A stretch of DNA of 64,000 bases from [Ruminococcus] lactaris ATCC 29176 (GCF_025152405.1 NZ_CP102292.1:2418001-2482000), one strand, 5' to 3'; positions 1 through 8,440 are shown, counted from the stretch's first letter. The notes: generated by a model from the letters alone, not told the origin. Numbers and translations: made by a program.

Positions 1-1215
1 CGTAATTGCTCCATAAACCTTTACGGCACTGTTCTTATTGCCCGATGCCCCGCCAACACTCGCACTGGATATTCCGTCATAATCTTTCTGTCCTACAATC
101 GCTGCCTCAAAAGAGCCATCGATCTTCACATGAAGTTCATATGGATCACCCTGTCCGTCATCCGGCTGTAAAGAAATCGTTCCATTCTGATCTACAACAA
201 ATTTGAATGAAAGATCTTCATAACCATTTGCTGTGATCGTCACAGAATCTCCGCTTTTTAAAACCGGTGAGTCTGAACTTCCACTGAAATCTTTCGCAGA
301 AAATACAATCTGATTATTTTCTGTATCAATAAAATATTTTCCTCCAGCCGACGGTTTGAAAGATGATTTCTCCCAGGATATTCCGTTGACTTTAACATCG
401 GTAACTGCTGCCACATAACCATCTGCATTCGCAAAGACCAGATGCCACTCATTTCCAAAAAAGTCAGTCTCCATACTTACCTGGCTTAAATCAATGCTGC
501 CCGGCTCTATCGGTGCAGTTTCCCTGAATGTTGCCGCTACCGTTACATTTTCAGATGGCATTGTAAATGTATAAACGCCTTCTGTATTCTGCACATCTAC
601 AGAAGCACCGCTCACTCCATTAACATTCACCGCTTCTACTTCATATCCTGCATCCGGTGTAGCTGTTACAGTAACCGTTGCTCCTGCCTGAATCCCTTCC
701 GTTGCACTTAAGCTGACGGTACCATTTGTAGCTGCTGCCGCAGTTGCCGTATAAGTTTTTTCTCCTGACGGTGTACTTACGACTGTCGCTGTATAAGTAT
801 AAGGATAACTCGATGTATCTTTCGTTACCTTAAAAGTCACATCCTCATATCCGTCTGCTGTCACAGCGATCGTCAGCGGATAAGTTCCCGGACTTACGAT
901 CTTCAGAGCTTTATAACTTCCAAATGTTCCGGTCGCATTTCCAATTTCCCACAGATTTGTATCACTTCCAAAGGAATTGATCGTTCCTTTCGCATATTGA
1001 ATCTCATTAACTGTTACACTGCTGATTTTATCCATCCAGGCAGTATCTTCAAATCCCAGACTTAAAACCTCTGTCCAGAAACCACTGGCTTCACAATTTG
1101 TAACTGTCGTCGGAGCCGCTTTTTTCTCCGCTGCCATGACAGGTGTTCCTGCTGTTGTCAGGATCACCATCACGGACAGAACCAGTGATAGTAATTTTCT
1201 CCAATTTCTTTTCAT
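1..1215 (-). CDS. Secreted repeat surface protein, 3' end cut by window edge
   Basis: An open frame runs leftward from an ATG at 1215 and is still open at base 1. The start follows a good AGGAGG site. The N-terminus is a Sec signal peptide (MKRNWRKLLSLVLSV..., cleavage probably after VMAA near residue 29). The mature part shows a module resembling the DUF1533/Shr-like haemoglobin-interacting family, with SVTVNEIQYAKG then VTADGYEDVTFKV. Next comes a bacterial immunoglobulin-like repeat (GYEVEAVNVNG ending VTVAATF), then a second DUF1533-like module (VTDVKVNG, ITANGYEDLSFKF). It is extracellular and probably binds a ligand or the wall; the ligand is unknown. The divergent neighbour is an ApbE flavin transferase, but no FMN-binding motif is visible in the part seen. 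The anchor region lies outside the window. Confidence 0.8.
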   Translation of the reverse strand, partial: MKRNWRKLLSLVLSVMVILTTAGTPVMAAEKKAAPTTVTNCEASGFWTEVLSLGFEDTAWMDKISSVTVNEIQYAKGTINSFGSDTNLWEIGNATGTFGSYKALKIVSPGTYPLTIAVTADGYEDVTFKVTKDTSSYPYTYTATVVSTPSGEKTYTATAAAATNGTVSLSATEGIQAGATVTVTATPDAGYEVEAVNVNGVSGASVDVQNTEGVYTFTMPSENVTVAATFRETAPIEPGSIDLSQVSMETDFFGNEWHLVFANADGYVAAVTDVKVNGISWEKSSFKPSAGGKYFIDTENNQIVFSAKDFSGSSDSPVLKSGDSVTITANGYEDLSFKFVVDQNGTISLQPDDGQGDPYELHVKIDGSFEAAIVGQKDYDGISSASVGGASGNKNSAVKVYGAIT

Positions 1216-1518
1216 AAATGCCTCCTTAAAAGTTCGATAATAATTTTGTCTTTCTGATAAGGTTTTCGCTATGAAATTTCCCCTTTACATCAATCAGATA
1301 CCTGACGCCTTTCCTTTTCAACTCTTTTCAAACGCCGGATATCATATTGAAATATGCCTCCTTTCATGCTATACTTTCAGTTGATTTTCTTTGGTTAGTC
1401 TGTGCTAATCACAGTTGCACAATACTAACACTGTTCATTTTCTTTGTCAATCAAAGAAAAAAAATTCTCTTTTTATTGAAAATTTTTACCATTAATTACC
1501 ATTTGGAGGCTTTCATTT

Positions 1519-2541
1519 ATGAAAAAACTTTTATTTTTTTCCGCTCTTTGTGCCTTTTTGCTCTGTGGATGTTCCGAATCTTCCACAAGTTCTTCTTCCG
1601 GGCTACAAAAAAGCAATTTTTTTGCTATGGATACTTCGATTGAATTTAATATTTACGGGGATGCTTCTCTGTTAAAAGAGGCACAGAATGTGCTGACCGA
1701 TCTGGAATCTGAAGTTTCTGTCACAGACCCTGACAGTGAAATTTATAAGATCAATCAGGATGGAACTGGTACACTGACCGGGAATGCTGGCGATCTGATG
1801 CAGGAAGCTTTAGAAATGTGCAGACGCACAGACGGTGCATTGGATATTTCTGTTTATCCGATCGTACGTGCATGGGGATTTACTACGGAAGAATATCAGG
1901 TTCCTGAGGAAACAGAGATTGAATCCCTTCTCCCGCTTGTTGATTATACAAAGATCCAATATGATACTGCTACAGGAACTGTATCCATTCCAAAAGGAAT
2001 GACCATTGATCTTGGAAGTATTGCAAAGGGATGCGGTGGACAGCTCGCTGCCCAGTTGCTCCGCGAAAAAGGTGTGACTTCCGCCCTCCTGAACCTTGGC
2101 GGGAATGTGCAGGCCATTGGAAGTAAACCGGATGGATCTCCATGGCAGGTGGGGATCCAGGACCCGACCGGCGATACTCCCATGATGGTCCTTTCGGTTT
2201 CCGATCAGGCAGTCATCACTTCCGGTGGTTACGAACGCTACTTTGAACAGGACGGAAAGACTTACTGGCACATTATGGATCCGTCCACCGGCCACCCGGC
2301 AGACAGCGGGCTTTGTTCCGTCACGGTGGTTGGAAAAGACGGTGGAATCTGCGATGCTCTTTCTACTTCTCTTTTTGTCATGGGACTTGAGAAAGCCGCA
2401 GCACTCTGGCAGCAAAGCAATGACTTTGAAGCTGTTTTTGTGACCGATTCACATGAAGTCTACATTACTGAAGGATTAAAAGACTGCTTTGCCCTCACAG
2501 AAGATCATGCGGATACCAATGTAAAAGTACTTGAAAAATAG
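1519..2541 (+). CDS. apbE: FAD:protein FMN transferase lipoprotein (ApbE)
   Basis: This 340-residue protein matches ApbE, which moves FMN from FAD onto a threonine of target proteins outside the membrane. A lipoprotein signal ends in L-C-G-C with the lipidated cysteine at residue 18. Family motifs are visible: FAMDTSIEF near 37, DISVYPIVRAWGF near 115, DLGSIAKGCGGQLAA near 170, NLGGNVQAIGS, and the metal-binding HIMDPSTGHPA with GGICDALST near 260-290. The ATG follows GGAGG at good spacing. It is transcribed alone, divergent from the secreted protein to its left. The FMN acceptor is not identifiable here; RNF/NQR subunits or secreted FMN-binding proteins are the usual targets. Confidence 0.93.
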   Translation: MKKLLFFSALCAFLLCGCSESSTSSSSGLQKSNFFAMDTSIEFNIYGDASLLKEAQNVLTDLESEVSVTDPDSEIYKINQDGTGTLTGNAGDLMQEALEMCRRTDGALDISVYPIVRAWGFTTEEYQVPEETEIESLLPLVDYTKIQYDTATGTVSIPKGMTIDLGSIAKGCGGQLAAQLLREKGVTSALLNLGGNVQAIGSKPDGSPWQVGIQDPTGDTPMMVLSVSDQAVITSGGYERYFEQDGKTYWHIMDPSTGHPADSGLCSVTVVGKDGGICDALSTSLFVMGLEKAAALWQQSNDFEAVFVTDSHEVYITEGLKDCFALTEDHADTNVKVLEK

Positions 2542-2559
2542 CTTCTTTTCGCAGAAGCT

Positions 2560-3120
2560 TCACGATTCTGTCATCCCAAGTTTCACCATCTTTGGTGCAT
2601 GCTTCAGTGCCGGGATCACTTTCCCGATCAGATCTTCCGTCGTAAATTTCAGACTGGAGGTATTGATGCAGGGATGACAGCCAAAATATCTTTCTGTCAG
2701 TACATCTTCGTCAATCAGAAGCCGTACTTTTCCCTCTATATCATTCATCAATCCCAAAACGCTGACCGACCCCGGTGTGATGTCCAGATATTTCTCCATA
2801 TATTCCGATTTCGCAAATGAAAGTCTTGAAGACCCGATCTGTGCCGACAGTTCTTTTGTCTTAAACGGCTTGTCTCCCGGCATCAGGAGCAGATAAAATT
2901 CCGTCGCCTGCCGGTTACATAAGAACAGGTTCTTACAGATTGCTGTTCCATCTCCCAGTACACGGTCAATTTCTTCACACGCCTCCATCGTCATAGCTGC
3001 CTCATGATCAACTCTCTGATATGCTACTCCCAGCCTGTCCAACAGGTCATATACCCGGAGTTCTTTTTCCAGTCTACCTTCTGTAGTGTCCGGTCTTCCA
3101 TTTTGTAATTCCATTTTCAT
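2560..3120 (-). CDS. Prolyl-tRNA deacylase, YbaK/ProX family
   Basis: This 186-residue protein fits the YbaK/EbsC editing domain in its stand-alone ProX (PrdX) form, which hydrolyses mischarged Ala-tRNA(Pro). Visible features are the N-terminal pattern LLDRLGVAYQRVDHEAAMT, the core AICKNLFLCNR with FYLLLMPGDKPFKTKEL, and the glycine-rich LTPGS-type segment DITPGSVSVLGLMND. The conserved end FGCHPCINTSSLKFTTEDL is also present. Length is typical. It is convergent with apbE, with only 18 bases between them. Lachnospiraceae usually carry it as a single gene. The role is assigned from the family. Confidence 0.9.
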   Translation of the reverse strand: MKMELQNGRPDTTEGRLEKELRVYDLLDRLGVAYQRVDHEAAMTMEACEEIDRVLGDGTAICKNLFLCNRQATEFYLLLMPGDKPFKTKELSAQIGSSRLSFAKSEYMEKYLDITPGSVSVLGLMNDIEGKVRLLIDEDVLTERYFGCHPCINTSSLKFTTEDLIGKVIPALKHAPKMVKLGMTES

Positions 3121-3292
3121 CCTCTTTTCTCTATAAACAATTTCTTATAAAGCAGTATAGCAAAAACTTCCCGGTCATGCTATAGTAATAAAATGATGAT
3201 GTCGGGGTCAAAAGCCCTCGACTTTGATGCCTACGGATTGCTCCGTGCTACGCACTCTCTGTGATCAGCAACTAAAAAGGAATGTACAGACT

Positions 3293-4402
3293 ATGAAAAA
3301 AGGAATGAAAAAAATACTAAAATATCTCGGGATCATCGTGTTGATCGTCCTGGTTCTTCTCCTTGCATACATCATCTATCTTTTTGCAAGTTACCACCGG
3401 ATTCCCGATAATCAGCCACTTCAGGTTGAACAGACAAAAGAGAGTATTTCATCAGGAGATACCCTGACAACAGAGAAAGAATACTCTGCCCTGACTTACA
3501 ATATCGGCTTTGGTGCCTATACCCCGGATTTCAGCTTTTTCATGGATGGTGGAAAATCCTCCTGGGCCAAAAGTAAGGAAAGTGTAAAAAAGACCGTTCA
3601 GAGTGCCGGAGAGCTGGTTGCTTCTAAAGATCCTGATTTTGCACTGATCGAAGAGGTGGATCTTAATTCTACCAGGAGTTACCATGTGGACGAGTATTCA
3701 ATCCTCAAGGAAACGATTCCAAGTTATAATACCGTATTTGCACAGAATTATGATTCCGCTTTTCTCTTCTACCCATTGAATCAGCCGCATGGAAAAAGTC
3801 GGTCAGGACTTGCACTTTTTTCAAAATATCCGGTTACAGATTCTCTGAGAAGAAGTTTCCCGGTATCCACCTCCTTCAGTAAATTTTTTGATCTGGACCG
3901 GTGCTACAGCATTTCCAGAGTTCCTACAGACAACGGAAAAGAGCTGGTTATCTTTCTGCTGCATATGTCGGCCTACGGAAACAGTGATGCAATCCGTGAA
4001 GGGCAGATCCGTATGCTGAGTCAGGATATGCAAAAAGAATACGAAGCCGGGAATTATGTTCTCTGCGGAGGTGATTTCAACCATGATCTGAAAGCCTCCA
4101 ATGATGACAATGATGATGCCGCTGATTATGAATCCTGGGCTTATCCATTCCCAAGAGAAGAACTGCCGGAGCATCTTTCCTTCTGCATCGATCAGCTTTC
4201 TGACACTGAACGTAACGCTCTCTGGAACAGTGCAAGAAATGCTGATATGGAATACATTCCCGGTGAAACTTATACTGTAACGCTGGACGGCTTTATCATT
4301 TCCGATAATATAGAATGTCTTCAGTATGAAAATGTCAATACCGGTTATTCTTATTCCGACCATGATCCGGTATATATGAAATTTAAACTCTTAGACAACT
4401 GA
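3293..4402 (+). CDS. Membrane-anchored endonuclease/exonuclease/phosphatase family protein
   Basis: This 369-residue protein starts at MKKGMKKILK. An earlier in-frame ATG at 3224 is less likely because the residues it adds are polar and lack homologous character. An AAAAAGG site precedes 3293. One N-terminal transmembrane helix (about residues 8-30) leads to an extracellular EEP domain. Fold signatures are TYNIGF near 85, LIEEVD near 140, GLALFSKYPV, the catalytic GGDFNHD near 285 and the terminal SDHDPVYM with the active-site Asp-His. The family includes sphingomyelinase, DNase I and inositol-phosphatase types; the substrate cannot be told. A strong terminator follows. Confidence 0.85.
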   Translation: MKKGMKKILKYLGIIVLIVLVLLLAYIIYLFASYHRIPDNQPLQVEQTKESISSGDTLTTEKEYSALTYNIGFGAYTPDFSFFMDGGKSSWAKSKESVKKTVQSAGELVASKDPDFALIEEVDLNSTRSYHVDEYSILKETIPSYNTVFAQNYDSAFLFYPLNQPHGKSRSGLALFSKYPVTDSLRRSFPVSTSFSKFFDLDRCYSISRVPTDNGKELVIFLLHMSAYGNSDAIREGQIRMLSQDMQKEYEAGNYVLCGGDFNHDLKASNDDNDDAADYESWAYPFPREELPEHLSFCIDQLSDTERNALWNSARNADMEYIPGETYTVTLDGFIISDNIECLQYENVNTGYSYSDHDPVYMKFKLLDN

Positions 4403-4430
4403 AAAAGTTCTTGTCGTATACCTGACAGCA

Positions 4431-4475
4431 AAAAAGGAACAACTGATCCTTCACCGATCAGTTGTTCCTTTTTTT
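4431..4475. terminator. Bidirectional rho-independent terminator
   Basis: A perfect 13-bp stem (GGAACAACTGATC, 4436-4448, pairing 4456-4468) has a 7-base loop and is flanked by A5 on the left and T7 on the right. It serves the EEP gene (+) and the lactate dehydrogenase gene (-), which converge on it. Confidence 0.9.
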
Positions 4476-4537
4476 AATACGTCTTTATCAAATTTTCCAC
4501 CATTCTCCCAGCCGCTTTCTTCAATTATTTATTCTTT

Positions 4538-5482
4538 TCAGCTATTTTCTTTTATGATTTTCTTTAAGATCTCCGCAGAACTTTTTAACTGTGCCAGCTC
4601 CTTCTCACTTAACTCGATCGGAACGACCGTTTCGATTCCATTTGCATCTACCACTGCCGGAATACTCAACACCACATCCTCCAATCCATACTCGCCCTGC
4701 ATCAGACTTGATACTGGCATAATGGACTGCTCATCACGGACGATTGCTGCACAAATCCTGCACACTGCCATCGCAATTCCATAATAAGTCGCATGTTTTC
4801 GGGCAATGATCTCATAAGCACTGTTCTTCACATGATCGAAAATCTTTTCCATGGATGCATCATGGTCAAAATGACCTCGCAGCTCGCAGAAATCATTGAT
4901 CGGAAGTCCGCCAACTCTTGCATCGCTCCACGCTGCCAGTTCACTGTCCCCATGTTCTCCGATAATATACGCATGCACACTCCGGCTGTCTACACCTAAA
5001 TGCTCACCAAGCTCATACCTGAATCTTCCTGTATCCAGAACTGTACCCGAACCAATGACCCGGTTTGCCGGATACCCTGACTCTTTCAATGCAATATAAG
5101 TAAGAATGTCTACCGGATTCGACACAATCAGTAAAATGCCCTCAAATTCCCGTTTCTTAATCTCTCCAACGATCGACTTCATAATCCTGCTGTTTTTTTT
5201 GATCAAATCCAGCCTTGTCTCATCCGGTTTCTGATTTGCTCCTGCTGTGATGACGATCACAGCAGCATCACTGATATCATCATACGTTCCTGCGTAAATT
5301 TTCATCGGACTTGCAAATACCATTCCGTGACTGATATCAATTGCTTCTCCCTCTGCTCTTTTCTGATCCGCATCAATCAGTACCATTTCTGAAAATAACT
5401 GACTCTGCATTAAAGCAAATGCAGAAGATGATCCTACAAATCCACAACCTACAACTACTACTTTTCTACTGTTAATTCCCAT
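4538..5482 (-). CDS. ldh: L-lactate dehydrogenase
   Basis: This 314-residue NAD-dependent L-lactate dehydrogenase reduces pyruvate to lactate to reoxidise NADH in fermentation. The Rossmann motif GCGFVGSSSAF lies at residues 12-22. ITAGANQKPDETRLDL carries the substrate-loop arginine, IGSGTVLDTGRFR follows near 145, and the catalytic histidine sits in IGEHGDSE near 175. Length is normal. The start has a strong AAGGAGG site, and a near-perfect sigma-A promoter lies about 60 bases upstream. It is a single-gene transcript ended by the hairpin at 4431-4475. Confidence 0.96.
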   Translation of the reverse strand: MGINSRKVVVVGCGFVGSSSAFALMQSQLFSEMVLIDADQKRAEGEAIDISHGMVFASPMKIYAGTYDDISDAAVIVITAGANQKPDETRLDLIKKNSRIMKSIVGEIKKREFEGILLIVSNPVDILTYIALKESGYPANRVIGSGTVLDTGRFRYELGEHLGVDSRSVHAYIIGEHGDSELAAWSDARVGGLPINDFCELRGHFDHDASMEKIFDHVKNSAYEIIARKHATYYGIAMAVCRICAAIVRDEQSIMPVSSLMQGEYGLEDVVLSIPAVVDANGIETVVPIELSEKELAQLKSSAEILKKIIKENS

Positions 5483-5541
5483 ATATGTATCCTCCTTCTC
5501 CTAAAATCTCCAAATTTATAAAATTATTTCTTTCTGATCCA

Positions 5542-5570
5542 ATTATATCGTAATATTTTTCTTATGTCAA
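5542..5570 (-). promoter_or_regulatory. Consensus sigma-A promoter of ldh
   Basis: On the minus strand, TTGACA (5570-5565) and TATAAT (5547-5542) are separated by exactly 17 bases. Both hexamers are perfect consensus, so strong constitutive transcription of ldh is expected. Confidence 0.9.
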
Positions 5571-5730
5571 TATTAATAATTATTACTATTATTAAATATT
5601 AAGGCTATATTGTCTTCATTTTGAATCGGGACTATATCATATTTTTTTGAATTGGGGCTATATTCCATTTTTAAGTAGCTTCTCTTTTTTGTCCCGGCAC
5701 AGATTCAGGCTTGTTACTTGAGTAAATAAA

Positions 5731-5780
5731 AGGGACTATCTGTCATCCATGAAGCCATCTTCATGTGACAAATAGTCCCT
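5731..5780 (-). terminator. Hairpin terminator after the chromate transporter operon
   Basis: The arms AGGGACTAT(C)TGTCAT (5731-5746) and ATGTGACA(A)ATAGTCCCT (5763-5780) pair, with an inner CATGAAG/CTTCATG stem. On the minus strand the stem runs into TTTTATTTAC. It lies about 70 bases past the stop of the distal chrA gene. Confidence 0.75.
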
Positions 5781-5852
5781 CACTACTTTTTATCCTGCCT
5801 CTGTATTGCTGTCCTGTTTTCATTAACTGGCGAGGTAAAGCGAATGGAGTTT

Positions 5853-6422
5853 TTATACCCATTGCCCGGTCAATGCCAGCCCCGCTTTCATTAACCCTGC
5901 CAGCACCATCACCCAGACAGGATTTATTTTTGTCTTTCTTAAGGATATCACACAAAGGATAAAAATGACAACCATACTCCATTTTGTTTCTTCAAAGGAT
6001 ATTGCTGATGCACTGCCCCAAAATGCCGAGATCAGGATCAGAATCCCTGCTGATGCGATCATCGCCACCACCGCAGGACGCAGAGAGCCAAGCACACCCC
6101 GAAGCAGCTCCATATTCCGGTATTTCAAATACAATTTTGCAATCACCGTAACAAGGATACAGGATGGAAGTATACACCCTGCTGTCGCAGCTATCGCACC
6201 GGGCAATCCCGCAACTTTAATTCCGACAAAAGTTGCCGAATTGACCGCAATCGGTCCCGGTGTCATCTGCGAAATTGTGATCAGATCCGTAAACTCCGAC
6301 ATGCTCAGCCACTGGTGCATTGTAACAACCTGTCCCTGAATCAGCGGCATAGCGGCATAACCTCCACCAAAGCTGAACAGTCCCACCTGCAAAAAGCTGA
6401 AAAATAACTGAATGTAAATCAT
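5853..6422 (-). CDS. chrA: Chromate transporter subunit (distal half)
   Basis: This is one of two tandem single-domain CHR proteins (189 residues, about six hydrophobic segments). Family landmarks are FSFGGGYAAMPLI near residue 16 and SQMTPGPIAVNSATFVG near 50. Short CHR proteins act as antiparallel pairs equivalent to the two halves of long ChrA, proton-linked exporters of chromate or sulfate-like anions. The start codon overlaps the stop of the upstream partner by 4 bases (ATGA), so translation is coupled. Chromate itself may not be the natural substrate in a gut organism. Confidence 0.88.
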   Translation of the reverse strand: MIYIQLFFSFLQVGLFSFGGGYAAMPLIQGQVVTMHQWLSMSEFTDLITISQMTPGPIAVNSATFVGIKVAGLPGAIAATAGCILPSCILVTVIAKLYLKYRNMELLRGVLGSLRPAVVAMIASAGILILISAFWGSASAISFEETKWSMVVIFILCVISLRKTKINPVWVMVLAGLMKAGLALTGQWV

Positions 6423-7000
6423 TTCATTTCCCTCCTTTTTGCAAAAAGAGTGCGAATCACACCCAGAAGACCACAGACCAAAATGATAAGGACTACATTG
6501 ACTCCGAAAATACAGGAGACAATAAAAGCTCCGATCATGATTCCGACCGAAACGGCATCCTTCTCCTTTACGATTCCCGCTCCCATCTCATATGTAACCG
6601 ACGCAATTACAGCACCTACTCCTGCCTGCATCCCCTCCAGCATCTGACTGATAAAAAAATTACTGCGAAATGCCTGATAAAAAGCCGAGATCACTGATAT
6701 GATAACAAATGGCGGAAGCATTGTCCCCAGGATCGACACCAGCACCCCTGCAATTCCTGCCAGTTTATATCCCACTACGATTGCCCCATTCACTGCGATC
6801 GCTCCAGGCGAAGACTGTGCGATTGCCACAAGATCCAACATTTCTTTCTCATCAATCCAGTGCAGATCATCTACGAATTTTTTCTTCATTAACGTGACGA
6901 TCACATAGCCGCCACCAAAAGTAAATGCACTTAAATATAAAGTTGAAATAAAAAGTTTCCATAAAACTTTCGCTTTTGCTTCTTTTCCTTTTTTCTCCAT
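6419..7000 (-). CDS. chrA: Chromate transporter subunit (proximal half)
   Basis: This 193-residue CHR-domain membrane protein is the partner of the gene directly downstream. It shows the paired motifs AFTFGGGYVIVTLM and AQSSPGAIAVNGAIVVG in the same relative positions as in the partner, a homologous half of opposite topology. A short lysine-rich cytoplasmic N-terminus precedes the first helix. The start has a GGAGGAAATTTC leader, and a sigma-A promoter is visible 20-50 bases upstream. The two genes form a two-cistron operon ended by the hairpin at 5731-5780. Confidence 0.88.
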   Translation of the reverse strand: MEKKGKEAKAKVLWKLFISTLYLSAFTFGGGYVIVTLMKKKFVDDLHWIDEKEMLDLVAIAQSSPGAIAVNGAIVVGYKLAGIAGVLVSILGTMLPPFVIISVISAFYQAFRSNFFISQMLEGMQAGVGAVIASVTYEMGAGIVKEKDAVSVGIMIGAFIVSCIFGVNVVLIILVCGLLGVIRTLFAKRREMK

Positions 7001-7021
7001 GAAATTTCCTCCAACAAAACC

Positions 7022-7050
7022 AGTATATTACTGTTCGGGGAGGATGTAAA
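7022..7050 (-). promoter_or_regulatory. Promoter of the chrA pair
   Basis: On the minus strand, TTTACA (7050-7045) and TATACT (7027-7022) are 17 bases apart, just upstream of the GGAGG site and ATG of the first chrA gene. Confidence 0.7.
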
Positions 7051-7070
7051 CTATTTATAACACTTCACCA

Positions 7071-7832
7071 CTATCTCATTTTTCTAAAATCAAATTCATC
7101 AGTACGATTCAACAGTTGTGACCATCTTGCCGAAACCAGCTTTGCATACTGGATTGGAACGAGTCCATAACTTCCAAGTGAATAACCATCATTCATTTCC
7201 AGAAACACAGTCTGAAGCTTTCCATTCTTTTCAATTACAGCAAAATCCAGACTTCCTCCCATGGGTCTTTCACGGATTGTTCTAAACGCTTCTACTATCT
7301 GATCCACTACTTCCGCATCAAAATGATAATGGTAGTCTCCCCGATACGGTCTGATATCTACCAATTCATCATAAATAATAAACCCTCTCCATTCCATCTT
7401 TGGAGCGATAACATCGCAACAAAGTACTTCATAATTTTCATAACAGCTTCCACAGCCTATCAAATCCTTTGATGAGCGAATCACATGTCCGGTAAATGCT
7501 TTGCTTTTTACCGGTTTTACAAAAACCCCCCATTTTTCCGGATGAGTATTGATTGAATTGATTGTATCTTTCCAGACATTTCTTCCCATAAATTTTCTCA
7601 ACTCCACTGGATAATCTTCGCAAGCTGGAACTACACCAAATTTTTTAAGAATCATTTCCACCTGGGTAATATAATCAAGTACAATATCTTCCTTTGTGAC
7701 ACTTTCATAAATATCACTGATTTTTTGATATCTGACTATTTCTGCTCCCATTTCACGGAATCCATAAACTGCCTGTGAAATATTCTGCGAATGATATTCC
7801 CCATTCTGTCGAATTTTTGCATAGACTTTCAT
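7071..7832 (-). CDS. ATP-grasp protein, R2K/DUF4343 type
   Basis: This 253-residue protein starts at MKVYAKIRQNGEYHSQ. A GAGGAG site 5-7 bases upstream favours this ATG over one ten codons earlier. The C-terminal half has the layout of R2K-clade ATP-grasp enzymes: GVFVKPVKSKAFTG (nucleotide-binding lysine), WRGFIIYDELVDIRPYRGDY, RPMGGSLDFAVIEK, and the metal-binding VFLEMNDGYSLGSYG. ATP-grasp enzymes ligate a carboxylate to an amine through an acyl phosphate. The R2K group is often found in phage, polymorphic-toxin or peptide-tagging contexts, but the substrate here is unknown. An XRE regulator lies 39 bases upstream on the same strand, so the two probably form a small operon. Confidence 0.75.
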   Translation of the reverse strand: MKVYAKIRQNGEYHSQNISQAVYGFREMGAEIVRYQKISDIYESVTKEDIVLDYITQVEMILKKFGVVPACEDYPVELRKFMGRNVWKDTINSINTHPEKWGVFVKPVKSKAFTGHVIRSSKDLIGCGSCYENYEVLCCDVIAPKMEWRGFIIYDELVDIRPYRGDYHYHFDAEVVDQIVEAFRTIRERPMGGSLDFAVIEKNGKLQTVFLEMNDGYSLGSYGLVPIQYAKLVSARWSQLLNRTDEFDFRKMR

Positions 7833-7871
7833 TTTTCTCTCCTCGTATTTTTTCTTTTTCATATCATTGAA

Positions 7872-8102
7872 TTATGTAGCAAACTGCACTATGTCCTCTC
7901 TTTGTACCACAAGAATCTCATCAATCGTAACATCCAGTACTGCTGCCAGCACAACCAGATTGTCAATCGTCGGCATTGCTGTCCCATGCTGCCACTTATA
8001 AATAGCCTGTGGTGTCGTAAATCCAAAAATATTCTGCATTTCTCTTACTGACAAGCCTGCCGCCTTTCTCAACTTCATAATATTTCTTCCTGTAGCTACC
8101 AT
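7872..8102 (-). CDS. Small XRE-family helix-turn-helix regulator
   Basis: This 76-residue protein is essentially one Cro/CI-type HTH: GRNIMKLRKAAGLSVREMQNIFG, FTTPQAIYKWQHG (recognition helix) and MPTIDNLVVLAAVLDVTIDEILV. It has no effector domain. It sits just upstream of the ATP-grasp gene and probably controls that pair. Its own upstream region is taken up by the large palindrome at 8143-8373, which may have displaced its native promoter. Confidence 0.85.
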   Translation of the reverse strand: MVATGRNIMKLRKAAGLSVREMQNIFGFTTPQAIYKWQHGTAMPTIDNLVVLAAVLDVTIDEILVVQREDIVQFAT

Positions 8103-8142
8103 TAAATCTTGTATTGTTGAGTGAATACGCTGTGGAGTCGGA

Positions 8143-8373
8143 AAAACTTCTTACTGCGATTGTCAGCGGAAAGCAGGGTGTTCCTGAGCAGGTGCATTAG
8201 CAGGGAGCGTTCCGAAGACACTTTGCAACGTTTGTTAGAGAAAGTAAATCGAGTGCCATTGCACGAAGATTTCCACTTTCGAGTTACAAACGGTCAACGG
8301 GCTGAGGTAAAGCGGGCCTGCACCGCGAAGGAATATCCTGCTTTCTGCGTCCGCTCTGCCACATAGAAGTTTT
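8143..8373. repeat. 231-bp imperfect palindrome
   Basis: Both arms can be aligned over their whole length around a centre at 8258. The outermost 9 bases AAAACTTCT (8143-8151) pair with AGAAGTTTT (8365-8373). Further in, AAAGCAGG pairs with CCTGCTTT, GGTGCA with TGCACC, CGTTTGT with ACAAACG, and the centre is GTGC-CATT-GCAC. No convincing coding sequence lies inside. It could be a MITE-like non-autonomous element, a structured RNA, or the remains of a head-to-head insertion. Confidence 0.7.
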
Positions 8374-8440
8374 CTGCTTTCCAAGCGTATCACCCCAACA
8401 ATATAGAGTAAAGTTTTTGTCAGTTGAATAAAAAAATAAA

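Noticed and set aside
1347-1643. 98-codon plus-strand frame overlapping the apbE start
   Set aside because: No ribosome site, biased residues, and it overlaps the lipoprotein signal of ApbE in another frame.
1810-2415. 201-codon minus-strand frame inside apbE
   Set aside because: Shadow of a well-conserved gene; no ribosome site and no motif.
5761-5982. Small frames on both strands at the end of the second chrA gene
   Set aside because: They overlap the terminator and the conserved chrA coding end; no independent support.
8121-8366. 81-codon plus-strand frame inside the palindrome
   Set aside because: It exists only because of the palindromic repeat, has no ribosome site and no protein-like composition.
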